Source: Clostridia bacterium (GTDB lineage: Bacteria > Bacillota_A > Clostridia > Christensenellales > Aristaeellaceae). Taken from it: a stretch of 27,471 nt of DNA. The stretch spans positions 1 to 27,471 of the forward strand of contig JAFUDW010000173.1 of NCBI GenBank assembly GCA_017464225.1, in the 5' to 3' direction. The notes below the pieces were generated by a model. It worked only from the letters and a program-made list of their open reading frames with translations, had not been told where the DNA came from and did no database searches. The translations under genes and the position numbers were made by a program. Of the stretch, positions 17,924 through 23,817 are shown one piece after another (the first letter of the stretch is position 1; each line of letters opens with the position of its first letter).

Positions 17924-19330
17924 ATGAACTGTCCCTTTGCCGCCAAGGGCTGCGGCGGATGCGCGGGCATATCGGAAAAGTACGGCGATCTGCTCCGGCA
18001 AAAGGAGGCTGCCTTTCGCCGTCTTTTCCCCCAGGCGCAGCCGATCGTCGGCGCGCAGGAGCCGCGCTGCTACCGCAACAAGGTGCTTCGCAGCTTCGCC
18101 AACGGCAAAACCAGCCTGTACCACGGTATGTACCGGGCGGGCACGCATCAGATCATATCGGTCAATCGCTGCCTGCTGGAAAACGAACAGGCCAACGGCA
18201 TCGCCAATACCGCGCTGAGCATCCTGGCGGATATGGGGCTTCCTGCCTACCGGGAGGATTTTCATCGCGGCGTGCTCCGGCACATGCAAGTGCGCCGTGC
18301 GCACCGAACCGGCCAAGCGCTGGTCACCGTGATCACAGGCGGGGATCAATTTCCCCAGGGCGAAGAATTTGCCAAGGAATTGATGCGACGCTGCCCCGAC
18401 GTGCGCGGCGTGATCCATAACGTCAATCCACGGGGCGACAGCGCCGTAATGGGTTCTCAGAGCCGCCTGTTGGCTGGCCGAGATGAAATATGGGACGTTA
18501 TGAGCGGCCTGCGCGTCTGCCTGACCAGCCGGAGCTTTTATCAGGTGAACACCGTCCAGGCCGAAAAGCTGTACCGCCGCGCCATTGAAATGGCCGGATT
18601 AAGCGGCGGCGATTCTGCGCTGGACGCATACTGCGGCGTGGGCGTCATCGGCATGCTGGCTGCAAAGCAGGCCGGACAGGCGATGGGCATCGAGCAAGTG
18701 CCGGACGCCGTACGATGCGCGAAAAAAGCGGCGGCATACAATAAGATCGATCATATATCGTTTGTCTGCGGCGACACCGCCCAGGCGCTGCGAAAGGGCG
18801 ATTTTGCTCCCTCGGTGATCTTCATGGATCCGCCCCGGGCGGGCTGCTCCCGGCAATTTCTGGACAGCGCGATCGCCTGCGCCCCCAAACGCATGGTCTA
18901 TATCAGCTGCAATCCTCAAACGCTGCGAAGAGACGCGGATATTTTGCAGCAATCGGGATACTGCATCGAAACCGTTCAGCCGTTTGATCTGTTCCCCTAC
19001 ACGGAACATGTCGAGACGGTGCTTCTTCTTTCCAAGGGCGAGATATCCACTAAGTCGATCCGTGTAGAATTCCCTTTGGATGAATTGGATACTTCCTGTC
19101 TGTTAAACGACGCTACCTATCCACAGATCAAGAATTATGTGCTTGAGCATACTGGCTTGAAGGTTTCTTCCCTCTATATCGCCCAAGTGAAAGCTAAGCA
19201 TGGTATCATTGAAAGAGAGTGCTATAACAAGGCAAAATCAGAGAATACAAAGGTTCCCCAATGCCCGCCAGAGAAGGAAAAGGCGATTGAGGATGCATTA
19301 CGATATTTTAATCTGATTGAGCCAAAATGA
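17924..19330 (+). CDS. rlmD: 23S rRNA (uracil-C5)-methyltransferase RlmD/RumA-like, with an added C-terminal tail
   Basis: The enzyme methylates a uracil of 23S rRNA at C5 with SAM. Cys3, Cys10, Cys13 and Cys83 are placed to bind the [4Fe-4S] cluster (CPFAAKGCGGC and NRC). The SAM loop is DAYCGVG (234-240), with MDPPRAGC (301-308) and the catalytic Cys329 in YISCNPQTLRRD. The N-terminal TRAM domain common in the family is absent. The expected end, EHVETVLLLS at about 361-370, is followed by a further 98 residues beginning KGEISTKSIRVEFPLDELDT and containing HTGLKVSSLYIAQVKAKHGIIERE and QCPPEKEKAIEDALRYF. I recall similar tails on clostridial RumA homologues. The tail's DNA is distinctly AT-richer (23 of 60 G/C at 19081-19140 versus 40 of 60 at 17941-18000). 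GGGGAGG precedes the start. Confidence 0.88.
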   Translation: MNCPFAAKGCGGCAGISEKYGDLLRQKEAAFRRLFPQAQPIVGAQEPRCYRNKVLRSFANGKTSLYHGMYRAGTHQIISVNRCLLENEQANGIANTALSILADMGLPAYREDFHRGVLRHMQVRRAHRTGQALVTVITGGDQFPQGEEFAKELMRRCPDVRGVIHNVNPRGDSAVMGSQSRLLAGRDEIWDVMSGLRVCLTSRSFYQVNTVQAEKLYRRAIEMAGLSGGDSALDAYCGVGVIGMLAAKQAGQAMGIEQVPDAVRCAKKAAAYNKIDHISFVCGDTAQALRKGDFAPSVIFMDPPRAGCSRQFLDSAIACAPKRMVYISCNPQTLRRDADILQQSGYCIETVQPFDLFPYTEHVETVLLLSKGEISTKSIRVEFPLDELDTSCLLNDATYPQIKNYVLEHTGLKVSSLYIAQVKAKHGIIERECYNKAKSENTKVPQCPPEKEKAIEDALRYFNLIEPK

Positions 19331-19334
19331 TTAA

Positions 19335-19366
19335 CCGGGCTACTTTTTGTGTAGCCCGGCTATTCT
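19335..19366 (+). terminator. Intrinsic terminator after rlmD
   Basis: A perfect nine-base stem CCGGGCTAC/GTAGCCCGG (19335-19343, 19351-19359) has a T-rich loop and a following pyrimidine-rich TATTCTTT. It starts five bases after the stop codon. Confidence 0.85.
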
Positions 19367-19371
19367 TTGAC

Positions 19372-19599
19372 TTACCCCCTGGGCGGGAATGGATCGTTTC
19401 CGTGGCTATCGGACGATTGAATGCGGCCATCTATGCCATGGATCACCAATTCTGTTTTTTGATGACGGCTTATTTCACGACCAACATCAATGGCTTCTTT
19501 CTTGGTATCAAAATGACCACTTGAGCGTTGACCGCCTCCGCGCTTAACGTCCCACCCGCCATTAGGATTGTGAACGACGTGATGTGTTTCACGTGGCAT
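19372..19599 (-). CDS. DUF2188-domain small protein
   Basis: From the ATG at 19599 the protein has 75 residues, with the DUF2188 pattern: HHVVHNPNGGWDVKRGGGQR, FDTKKEAIDVGREISRHQ, ELVIHGIDGRI and a GNDPFPPRG end. A longer reading frame from 19707 has no ribosome site, while AGGGGGTG lies just before 19599. The stop of the upstream small gene is four bases before this ATG, so they are coupled. DUF2188 proteins are small, often found in mobile or accessory DNA, and have no known function. Confidence 0.82.
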   Translation of the reverse strand: MPRETHHVVHNPNGGWDVKRGGGQRSSGHFDTKKEAIDVGREISRHQKTELVIHGIDGRIQSSDSHGNDPFPPRG

Positions 19600-19603
19600 A
19601 TTA

Positions 19604-19816
19604 TCACCCCCTATGAGCTCTCGGACAGCAAATGGCGCAACCATCTGCATCGGGATAATACTTTGCTGCTTCGCGAACAGCATCAACTTCATTTGAAAAT
19701 ACGCCAAGATATTTCTTTCTGGATATTTTCAACTGATTAGCGTGTTCGCTGGTGTGGACCTCATGATGAAGCCCGGGATTCTTCGTTTGATCTTGATTGA
19801 CGTAATAGATACTCAT
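19604..19816 (-). CDS. Small conserved-looking protein (HEVH / YLG / DGC motifs), function unknown
   Basis: The 70-residue protein starts MSIYYVNQD, with HHEVHTSEHANQL, KKYLGVFSNEVDAVREAAKYYPDADGCAICC and a C-terminal HRG. I recall small bacterial proteins with the same order (YYVN, HEVH, YLG, AV, YP, DGC, C, CH) where Cys and His residues could bind a metal. Some of those expected Cys look replaced here. AAAGGA precedes the ATG at 19816; the longer frame from 19843 lacks one. It lies between the leader sORFs and the DUF2188 gene in one transcription unit. No function is assigned. Confidence 0.65.
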   Translation of the reverse strand: MSIYYVNQDQTKNPGLHHEVHTSEHANQLKISRKKYLGVFSNEVDAVREAAKYYPDADGCAICCPRAHRG

Positions 19817-19844
19817 TCGTTTTCCTTTCTGCCCTATAGGCACT

Positions 19845-19913
19845 TCAAATAGTCTTGTAACCCGGCGAGTAGATTACAACCTGTGTTTGGTCACCTCTTT
19901 GCTGCCTCACCAT
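19845..19913 (-). CDS. Candidate 22-residue peptide (leader sORF B)
   Basis: The minus-strand ATG at 19913 lies 12 bases after a full AAAGGAGGT (plus-strand image at 19926-19934). The peptide begins MVRQQRGDQTQ and ends in YKTI. Its start overlaps the end of sORF A. It is followed after 28 bases by the 70-residue protein gene. Translation is inferred only from the ribosome site. Confidence 0.35.
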   Translation of the reverse strand: MVRQQRGDQTQVVIYSPGYKTI

Positions 19914-19981
19914 CCAGCAATGATGACCTCCTTTCCCGGTTGGGTTTCTCCTTGACAAACATGATAATGACGTGCTAACAT
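19907..19981 (-). CDS. Candidate 24-residue peptide (leader sORF A)
   Basis: GAAGGGG lies six bases before the minus-strand ATG at 19981. The peptide begins MLARHYHVCQGE and ends IIAGW. The frame contains the strong ribosome site of sORF B and stops inside its start region, the layout of coupled leader peptides. It could equally be chance within a structured RNA leader. Confidence 0.3.
   Translation of the reverse strand: MLARHYHVCQGETQPGKEVIIAGW
19952..19981 (+). promoter_or_regulatory. Possible plus-strand promoter upstream of a small RNA
   Basis: A perfect TTGACA (19952-19957) is followed by 18 bases and TAACAT (19976-19981, four of six matches). No plus-strand gene begins nearby. Transcription from about 19988 would reach the hairpin with a T-run at 20027-20063. 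Confidence 0.45.
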
Positions 19982-19987
19982 GAAATA

Positions 19988-20063
19988 CCCCTTCAAGGAG
20001 TCCGAGTGACCAACCGTGTCCTCGGAAGAGAGCAGCTGCTGGTCGGAGCTTCTGCTCTCTTTT
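19988..20063 (+). ncRNA. Candidate structured small RNA of about 76 nt (or mirror image of a structured leader)
   Basis: Between the possible promoter and a T-run lie two stacked hairpins: TCCGAG (20001-20006) with CTCGGA (20021-20026), and AGAGAGCAG (20027-20035) with CTGCTCTCT (20052-20060). The loops contain GACCAACCG and CTGGTCGG, which may pair with each other. No open frame with a ribosome site was seen on the plus strand. The same structures would form in the 5' leader transcribed the other way from 20064, so the functional strand is uncertain. Confidence 0.45.
20027..20063 (+). terminator. Terminator-like hairpin of the candidate small RNA
   Basis: The nine-base perfect stem AGAGAGCAG/CTGCTCTCT is followed directly by TTTTC on the plus strand. 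On the minus strand it is preceded by AAAA and has no T-run, so termination would be plus-directed. Confidence 0.6.
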
Positions 20064-20070
20064 CAGTATG

Positions 20071-20099
20071 AGTATACACATTTCGATCAAGAATGTCAA
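20071..20099 (-). promoter_or_regulatory. SigA-type promoter of the small-protein cassette
   Basis: Minus strand TTGACA (20099-20094), a 17-base spacer and TATACT (20076-20071) make a near-consensus promoter. Transcription from about 20064 gives a leader of about 250 nt before the 70-residue protein gene, containing the two hairpins and sORFs A and B. Confidence 0.75.
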
Positions 20100-20114
20100 G
20101 AAATTTCCGAAATT

Positions 20115-20234
20115 AAATTCTTTTAGAAATTATTATCACAGGTTATGTTAGTGGTTGAAAATGGAATTGGCATAAAATAGATGGTGCAGTCCAGAGCATC
20201 GTAGCAAAATCTCTCCTCATTTTCTAAAGAATTT
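20115..20234. repeat. Pair of dyad operator-like sites flanking the XRE regulator's promoter region
   Basis: AAATTCTTTTAGAAAT at 20115-20130 and ATTTTCTAAAGAATTT at 20219-20234 are imperfect inverted copies. Each has its own TTCT-(2-3 bases)-AGAA symmetry. The second abuts the -35 of the XRE gene and the first lies near the divergent minus-strand promoter, fitting binding by the XRE regulator. The rest of this gene-free stretch (20131-20218) shows nothing further. Confidence 0.45.
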
Positions 20235-20236
20235 TC

Positions 20237-20264
20237 TTGACAACAATACAAAAAGCTTTATTAT
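20237..20264 (+). promoter_or_regulatory. Promoter of the 345-residue XRE regulator
   Basis: A perfect TTGACA (20237-20242), a 16-base spacer and TATTAT (20259-20264) are present. The predicted transcript start near 20271 coincides with GGAGG, giving a leader of only about 13 bases and excluding the upstream TTG at 20269 as a start. Confidence 0.7.
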
Positions 20265-20283
20265 TTGTTTGGAGGTGTTCATC

Positions 20284-21321
20284 ATGCCCAAAGTAGTTGT
20301 TGATAAAAAACTATCAGATACATTAAAAGCAATGCGTCTGGAAAGAAGTATCCAAGCGAAAGAACTTGCGGAAAAGTGGGGCAAAACTGCTTCATATATC
20401 TCAAAATTGGAAAATGGAATTGTAAAATCAATCGACTATCAAGAATTAATCAAGTGTTTAAGGATTATTGTTGGAAAGAATAGCGATGAATATATTGATG
20501 AATTGGTAAAAACAGTAAATTATAAGTTTTCTGCTTCAGAAATTGATGAATTACTTTGGATGGATAATTTTGATATGGTCTTCAGAAGGATTCCGATTCC
20601 TACTGATTATGTGTCATGTATCAATAATATGATGATTGAGAATGGTATTACTGTTACACAGCTTGTTGATCAAATAAACACGAATGAGTTTATGCCCAAG
20701 CAGCTTCGAGAAAATGAAAAAATACCAACGAATATTTGGATGCATGATTCGGGTGGTACTTATATAAAAATGTCTGTTGATTATAATGCAATGGAAAATA
20801 TGCTATCGAGAGAAAAGAAAAAACAAAACTATGTGTTCCTTCTGGCGACAACTCTTTATTTATTTAGATTAATCGATTATGCAAGCATTGAAACATATGC
20901 TATTACTAGTGATCAGTATAGTGAATTGAAAAAGAAAGCAACAGAATACTTGGAAACGTATAAAATATATACAAGTTTTAGGAAACAAGCTGTAATCAGT
21001 CAAGCAAATTCCTCGCGAGAAATTGAAGAAAAACTATCACAGCATGATAAAGATAATTTGAAAATCGTCCGAGATGTATATGAAGGAATCGCCTTTTTCT
21101 CAGATTTCGATGTAGCAAGCGCAAACATCCTTCTCAAGCAGTTCAACGCAAATATGCAATGGGATTCTCCATTCATCATGGAGATAGCGGGTATGCCTTT
21201 TAGCGAATTGGGTAATTGTAGCCATCGGATAAAGCAAGATATCATTAATCAGATTAGGAAAATCTTGGATGACACCCTGGAAATACCCGAAAACGAACGC
21301 CGCATGGAAAAATATTCATAA
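20284..21321 (+). CDS. XRE-family transcriptional regulator with a large C-terminal domain
   Basis: This 345-residue protein has an N-terminal helix-turn-helix (about 8-65, with LKAMRLERSIQAKELAEKWGKTASYISKLENG). A C-terminal region of about 270 mostly helical residues follows, which I do not recognise. The start at ATG 20284 has GGAGG eight bases upstream. Base composition is low in GC (19 of 60 at 20881-20940), unlike the core genes, so it was probably acquired. The large C-terminal part could be a sensor domain, but no membrane, protease or nucleotide-binding motif is visible. Dyads at its promoter suggest autoregulation and control of the divergent small-protein cassette. Confidence 0.75.
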   Translation: MPKVVVDKKLSDTLKAMRLERSIQAKELAEKWGKTASYISKLENGIVKSIDYQELIKCLRIIVGKNSDEYIDELVKTVNYKFSASEIDELLWMDNFDMVFRRIPIPTDYVSCINNMMIENGITVTQLVDQINTNEFMPKQLRENEKIPTNIWMHDSGGTYIKMSVDYNAMENMLSREKKKQNYVFLLATTLYLFRLIDYASIETYAITSDQYSELKKKATEYLETYKIYTSFRKQAVISQANSSREIEEKLSQHDKDNLKIVRDVYEGIAFFSDFDVASANILLKQFNANMQWDSPFIMEIAGMPFSELGNCSHRIKQDIINQIRKILDDTLEIPENERRMEKYS

Positions 21322-21338
21322 TGATAACCTTTAAAAAT

Positions 21339-21380
21339 AGCCGTCAATCGTAAATCTGTATTGATTGACGGCTTATTTTT
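21339..21380. terminator. Bidirectional terminator between the two convergent XRE genes
   Basis: The 11-base stem AGCCGTCAATC/GATTGACGGCT (21339-21349, 21363-21373) has TATTTTTT on the plus side and ATTTTT on the minus side. The last codons of the minus-strand XRE gene lie inside the hairpin. Confidence 0.85.
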
Positions 21381-21685
21381 TCACTTTTCTTATCCTTACT
21401 AACCAGATAATCTTCAAAAAGTCGAAGTGCGTCTTTGCTCTTATCGGACAATATCTCGCGGCGCTTTTTTGCCAAAAGTGGGTCATCATCGGATAGGCCC
21501 AACAGATAATCGGCGCTGACTTCATACATCCGACAGATTTGCTTCAGGGTTTCAAGTGTCGGCTCCGTTTCTCCCTGCTCCCATTTGCTGACGGTAGGCG
21601 TGGCAAAGCCCAGTTTTTTGCCCAGGGATTCCTGCGTATCGCCATGATCTTTCCGAATATCCCTTAGCCGTTCCCCGTCAAGCAT
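21344..21685 (-). CDS. Short XRE-family repressor, possible controller of the restriction-modification operon
   Basis: This 113-residue protein has a standard helix-turn-helix at about 5-65: LRDIRKDHGDTQESLGKKLGFATPTVSKWEQGETEPTLETLKQICRMYEVSADYLLGL. A basic helical tail follows. GAGGTGA precedes the ATG. It is divergent from the methylase-helicase operon across 167 bases that hold a 16-base direct repeat and the operon promoter. This is the layout of the controller (C) proteins of restriction-modification systems, which are also small XRE proteins. The control role is inferred from that layout. Confidence 0.85.
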   Translation of the reverse strand: MLDGERLRDIRKDHGDTQESLGKKLGFATPTVSKWEQGETEPTLETLKQICRMYEVSADYLLGLSDDDPLLAKKRREILSDKSKDALRLFEDYLVSKDKKSEKISRQSIQIYD

Positions 21686-21720
21686 CAGTTCTCACCTCGC
21701 TAATAATTTACTCTGAATTA

Positions 21721-21778
21721 TTAGTTTTAGAAAAAACTGATAAAATATTGATAATTGAATCTAAAACTGATAAAATAT
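21721..21778. repeat. Operator-like direct and inverted repeats in the XRE/methylase divergent region
   Basis: AAAACTGATAAAATAT occurs exactly twice, at 21733-21748 and 21763-21778, with a 30-base period. AGTTTTAG (21723-21730) is the inverted partner of CTAAAACT (21761-21768). The second copy covers the -10 of the methylase promoter and the first ends at its -35. Thirty bases is close to three helical turns, so bound dimers would sit on one face. Confidence 0.65.
21748..21776 (+). promoter_or_regulatory. Promoter and hairpin leader of the methylase-helicase operon
   Basis: TTGATA (21748-21753), 17 bases and TAAAAT (21771-21776) are present. The transcript (from about 21783) would have a leader of about 70 bases with GTAGTT/AACTAC and CGGATGG (21806-21812)/CCATCCG (21828-21834) hairpins before the GGAGGGAGG ribosome site. 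Confidence 0.65.
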
Positions 21779-21852
21779 CGGGTAGTTATAGAGGAAACTA
21801 CTAAACGGATGGCTACTTGTAAGACGCCCATCCGATTGGAGGGAGGCGAACT

Positions 21853-23817
21853 ATGCAATTTGACATACAAAGCGATATAGCTTTCCTCCACAGTGTTGGA
21901 GTATTGGAAGCCATGCTGGAGGACAGAACGACCAAGCGGCACATTTTGTGGGGAACGGACGCATACGCGGCGCGGGGGCCAGAGTATGCCCGGGATCAGG
22001 AAATAGAGATCGGGCTGATCACCGGGGAGAACAGCGGCATTTTGAAAACCCGGGCACAGAAAGCGGCTGAGCAGCAGAGCGAACGGACACGGCAGCACGC
22101 AGAGGTATTCACGCCCGCGTGGATTTGCCGAATAATGAACGACCACGCGGACAGGGAATGGTTCGGGCGGGAGGAGATATTCTTCCGCCAGGACGGGGAG
22201 CCCACCGAGCGGGTGGAGTTCAAGAAGAAAAGCTGGAAGCGATATGTGGACAGCAAGCGGCTGGAAATCACCTGCGGGGAGGCGCCGTATCTGGTGAGCC
22301 GGTACGACGTATCCAGCGGCGATCCCATTCCCCTGCCCCGGCGGGTGGGGATGCTGGACCGAAAGCTGCGGGCAGTGAACGAGAACGCCGATACCGAAGA
22401 AGATTGGCTGAAATGGGCATTCAGGGCCTTTGAAGCCACATACGGCTATGAGTTTCAAGGAGACAACCTGCTGATCGCCCGTATCAACCTGATGATGACC
22501 TTCCGGGAAGCCCTGGAAGCCCGCTGGCAGCGGCAGCCCACCCGGGAAGAATGGCGGCGGCTTTCCCGGATCGTCACTTGGAACATCTGGCAGATGGACG
22601 GGCTGACCTACACCCTGCCCTACGCTAAGGGGCACGACCTGCTGGAGCAGACGGATTTCTTTTCCCAACTTGGCTTTGAACAGCCGGAGGACGATGACAA
22701 GCAGCCATACAGCCGGATTTTTCTTTGGAGAAACACCAAAAGCAGCACAGAATTCCGCAAGATCAAAGAAGGAGCGGATGGCATGAAGTTCAATTTTATT
22801 ATTGGGAATCCACCATATCAAGATGAAATCGGTGATAGCGGAAATAAAACATATGCAACACCGATTTATAACAAATTCATGGATTCTGCTTATGAAATTT
22901 CAGACAAAGTGGAGCTAATTCACCCTGCTCGTTTTTTATTCAATGCCGGATCAACGCCTAAACAATGGAATCAGAAAATGTTATCCGATAAACATTTTAC
23001 TGTTATTTATTATGAGCCAGTAAGTAGCCGTGTGTTTAGCAATACTGAAATAAAAGGCGGTATTGCAATAACATACCATGACAAGACAAAGGATTATGGC
23101 GCAATCGAAACATTTACCCCCTATCCTGAACTTAATTCAATCCTCAAAAAAGTTAGGCCTGTTATGGGCAGTAATAATCTTGGTAAAATCGTTGTTAATA
23201 GCTATTCCTATCATTTTACGGATGCATTACATAGAGACTTTCCAGAAGCAGAAAAAGTTTTAAGCAAGGGCCATGCTTATGATTTAAAATCAAATGTTAT
23301 AGAAAAGCTACCACAAGTTTTTCATAAAGAAAAGCCTAAAGATGGTGAATACATTCAAATATATGGGCGCGTACAGAATACACGTGTTTTTATGTTCATT
23401 AAGAGTGCCTATATCAATAATGTCGTCAATCTTTGGAAGTATAAAGTATTCTTACCCGCAGCAAGTGGAAATGGTGGCTTGGGAGAGGAATTAGCATCTC
23501 CTCTTGTTATGGGGCCCGGCGTAGGTTCAACTGAAACATTTTGCAGTATAGGCAGCTTTACAACAGAGTTAGAAGCACAAAATGCTTTGAAATACATTAA
23601 AGGAAAATTCTCGCGTGCTTTATTAAGCATTTTAAAGGTTACTCAACATATTACACCAGATAAATTTGGCTATGTTCCCCTCCAAGTCTTCACCCCCTCC
23701 TCCGATATCGACTGGTCCGTTTCCATCCCGGAAATAGACAGGCAGTTATATGCCAAGTACGGCCTGGACGAAGATGAAATCGCCTTCATCGAAAGCCACG
23801 TAAAGGAGATGGTGTAA
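21853..23817 (+). CDS. Eco57I-like adenine-specific DNA methyltransferase of a restriction-modification-type system
   Basis: The 654-residue protein has a motif X-like HAEVFTPAWICRIMND (82-97). A SAM-region segment LEITCGEAPYLVSRYD (137-152) stands in place of the usual DPxCGxG. EFQGDNLLIARINLM (200-214) and the catalytic motif IV FNFIIGNPPYQDE (313-325), typical of N6-adenine methylases, follow. A segment HPARFLFNAGSTPKQWNQKM and a putative target-recognition region come next. The gene is mosaic: about 57% GC in the first part (34 of 60 at 22201-22260), 37% in the NPPY part (22 of 60 at 22801-22860), and GC-rich again from about 23690. Its stop touches the GTG of the helicase gene. The target site is unknown, and whether it also cuts DNA itself cannot be told. 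Confidence 0.85.
   Translation: MQFDIQSDIAFLHSVGVLEAMLEDRTTKRHILWGTDAYAARGPEYARDQEIEIGLITGENSGILKTRAQKAAEQQSERTRQHAEVFTPAWICRIMNDHADREWFGREEIFFRQDGEPTERVEFKKKSWKRYVDSKRLEITCGEAPYLVSRYDVSSGDPIPLPRRVGMLDRKLRAVNENADTEEDWLKWAFRAFEATYGYEFQGDNLLIARINLMMTFREALEARWQRQPTREEWRRLSRIVTWNIWQMDGLTYTLPYAKGHDLLEQTDFFSQLGFEQPEDDDKQPYSRIFLWRNTKSSTEFRKIKEGADGMKFNFIIGNPPYQDEIGDSGNKTYATPIYNKFMDSAYEISDKVELIHPARFLFNAGSTPKQWNQKMLSDKHFTVIYYEPVSSRVFSNTEIKGGIAITYHDKTKDYGAIETFTPYPELNSILKKVRPVMGSNNLGKIVVNSYSYHFTDALHRDFPEAEKVLSKGHAYDLKSNVIEKLPQVFHKEKPKDGEYIQIYGRVQNTRVFMFIKSAYINNVVNLWKYKVFLPAASGNGGLGEELASPLVMGPGVGSTETFCSIGSFTTELEAQNALKYIKGKFSRALLSILKVTQHITPDKFGYVPLQVFTPSSDIDWSVSIPEIDRQLYAKYGLDEDEIAFIESHVKEMV

Noticed and set aside
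16832..18418. A 528-codon minus-strand frame opposite murG and rlmD
   Set aside because: It is an antisense shadow of two confidently recognised genes.
21733..21778. Two 16-base direct repeats considered as a CRISPR fragment or att sites
   Set aside because: There are only two copies with a 14-base gap, and they overlie promoter elements. An operator explains them better.
21727..22821. A 364-codon minus-strand frame opposite the methylase start
   Set aside because: It runs through the divergent promoter region and the methylase coding strand; no ribosome site or domain was seen.
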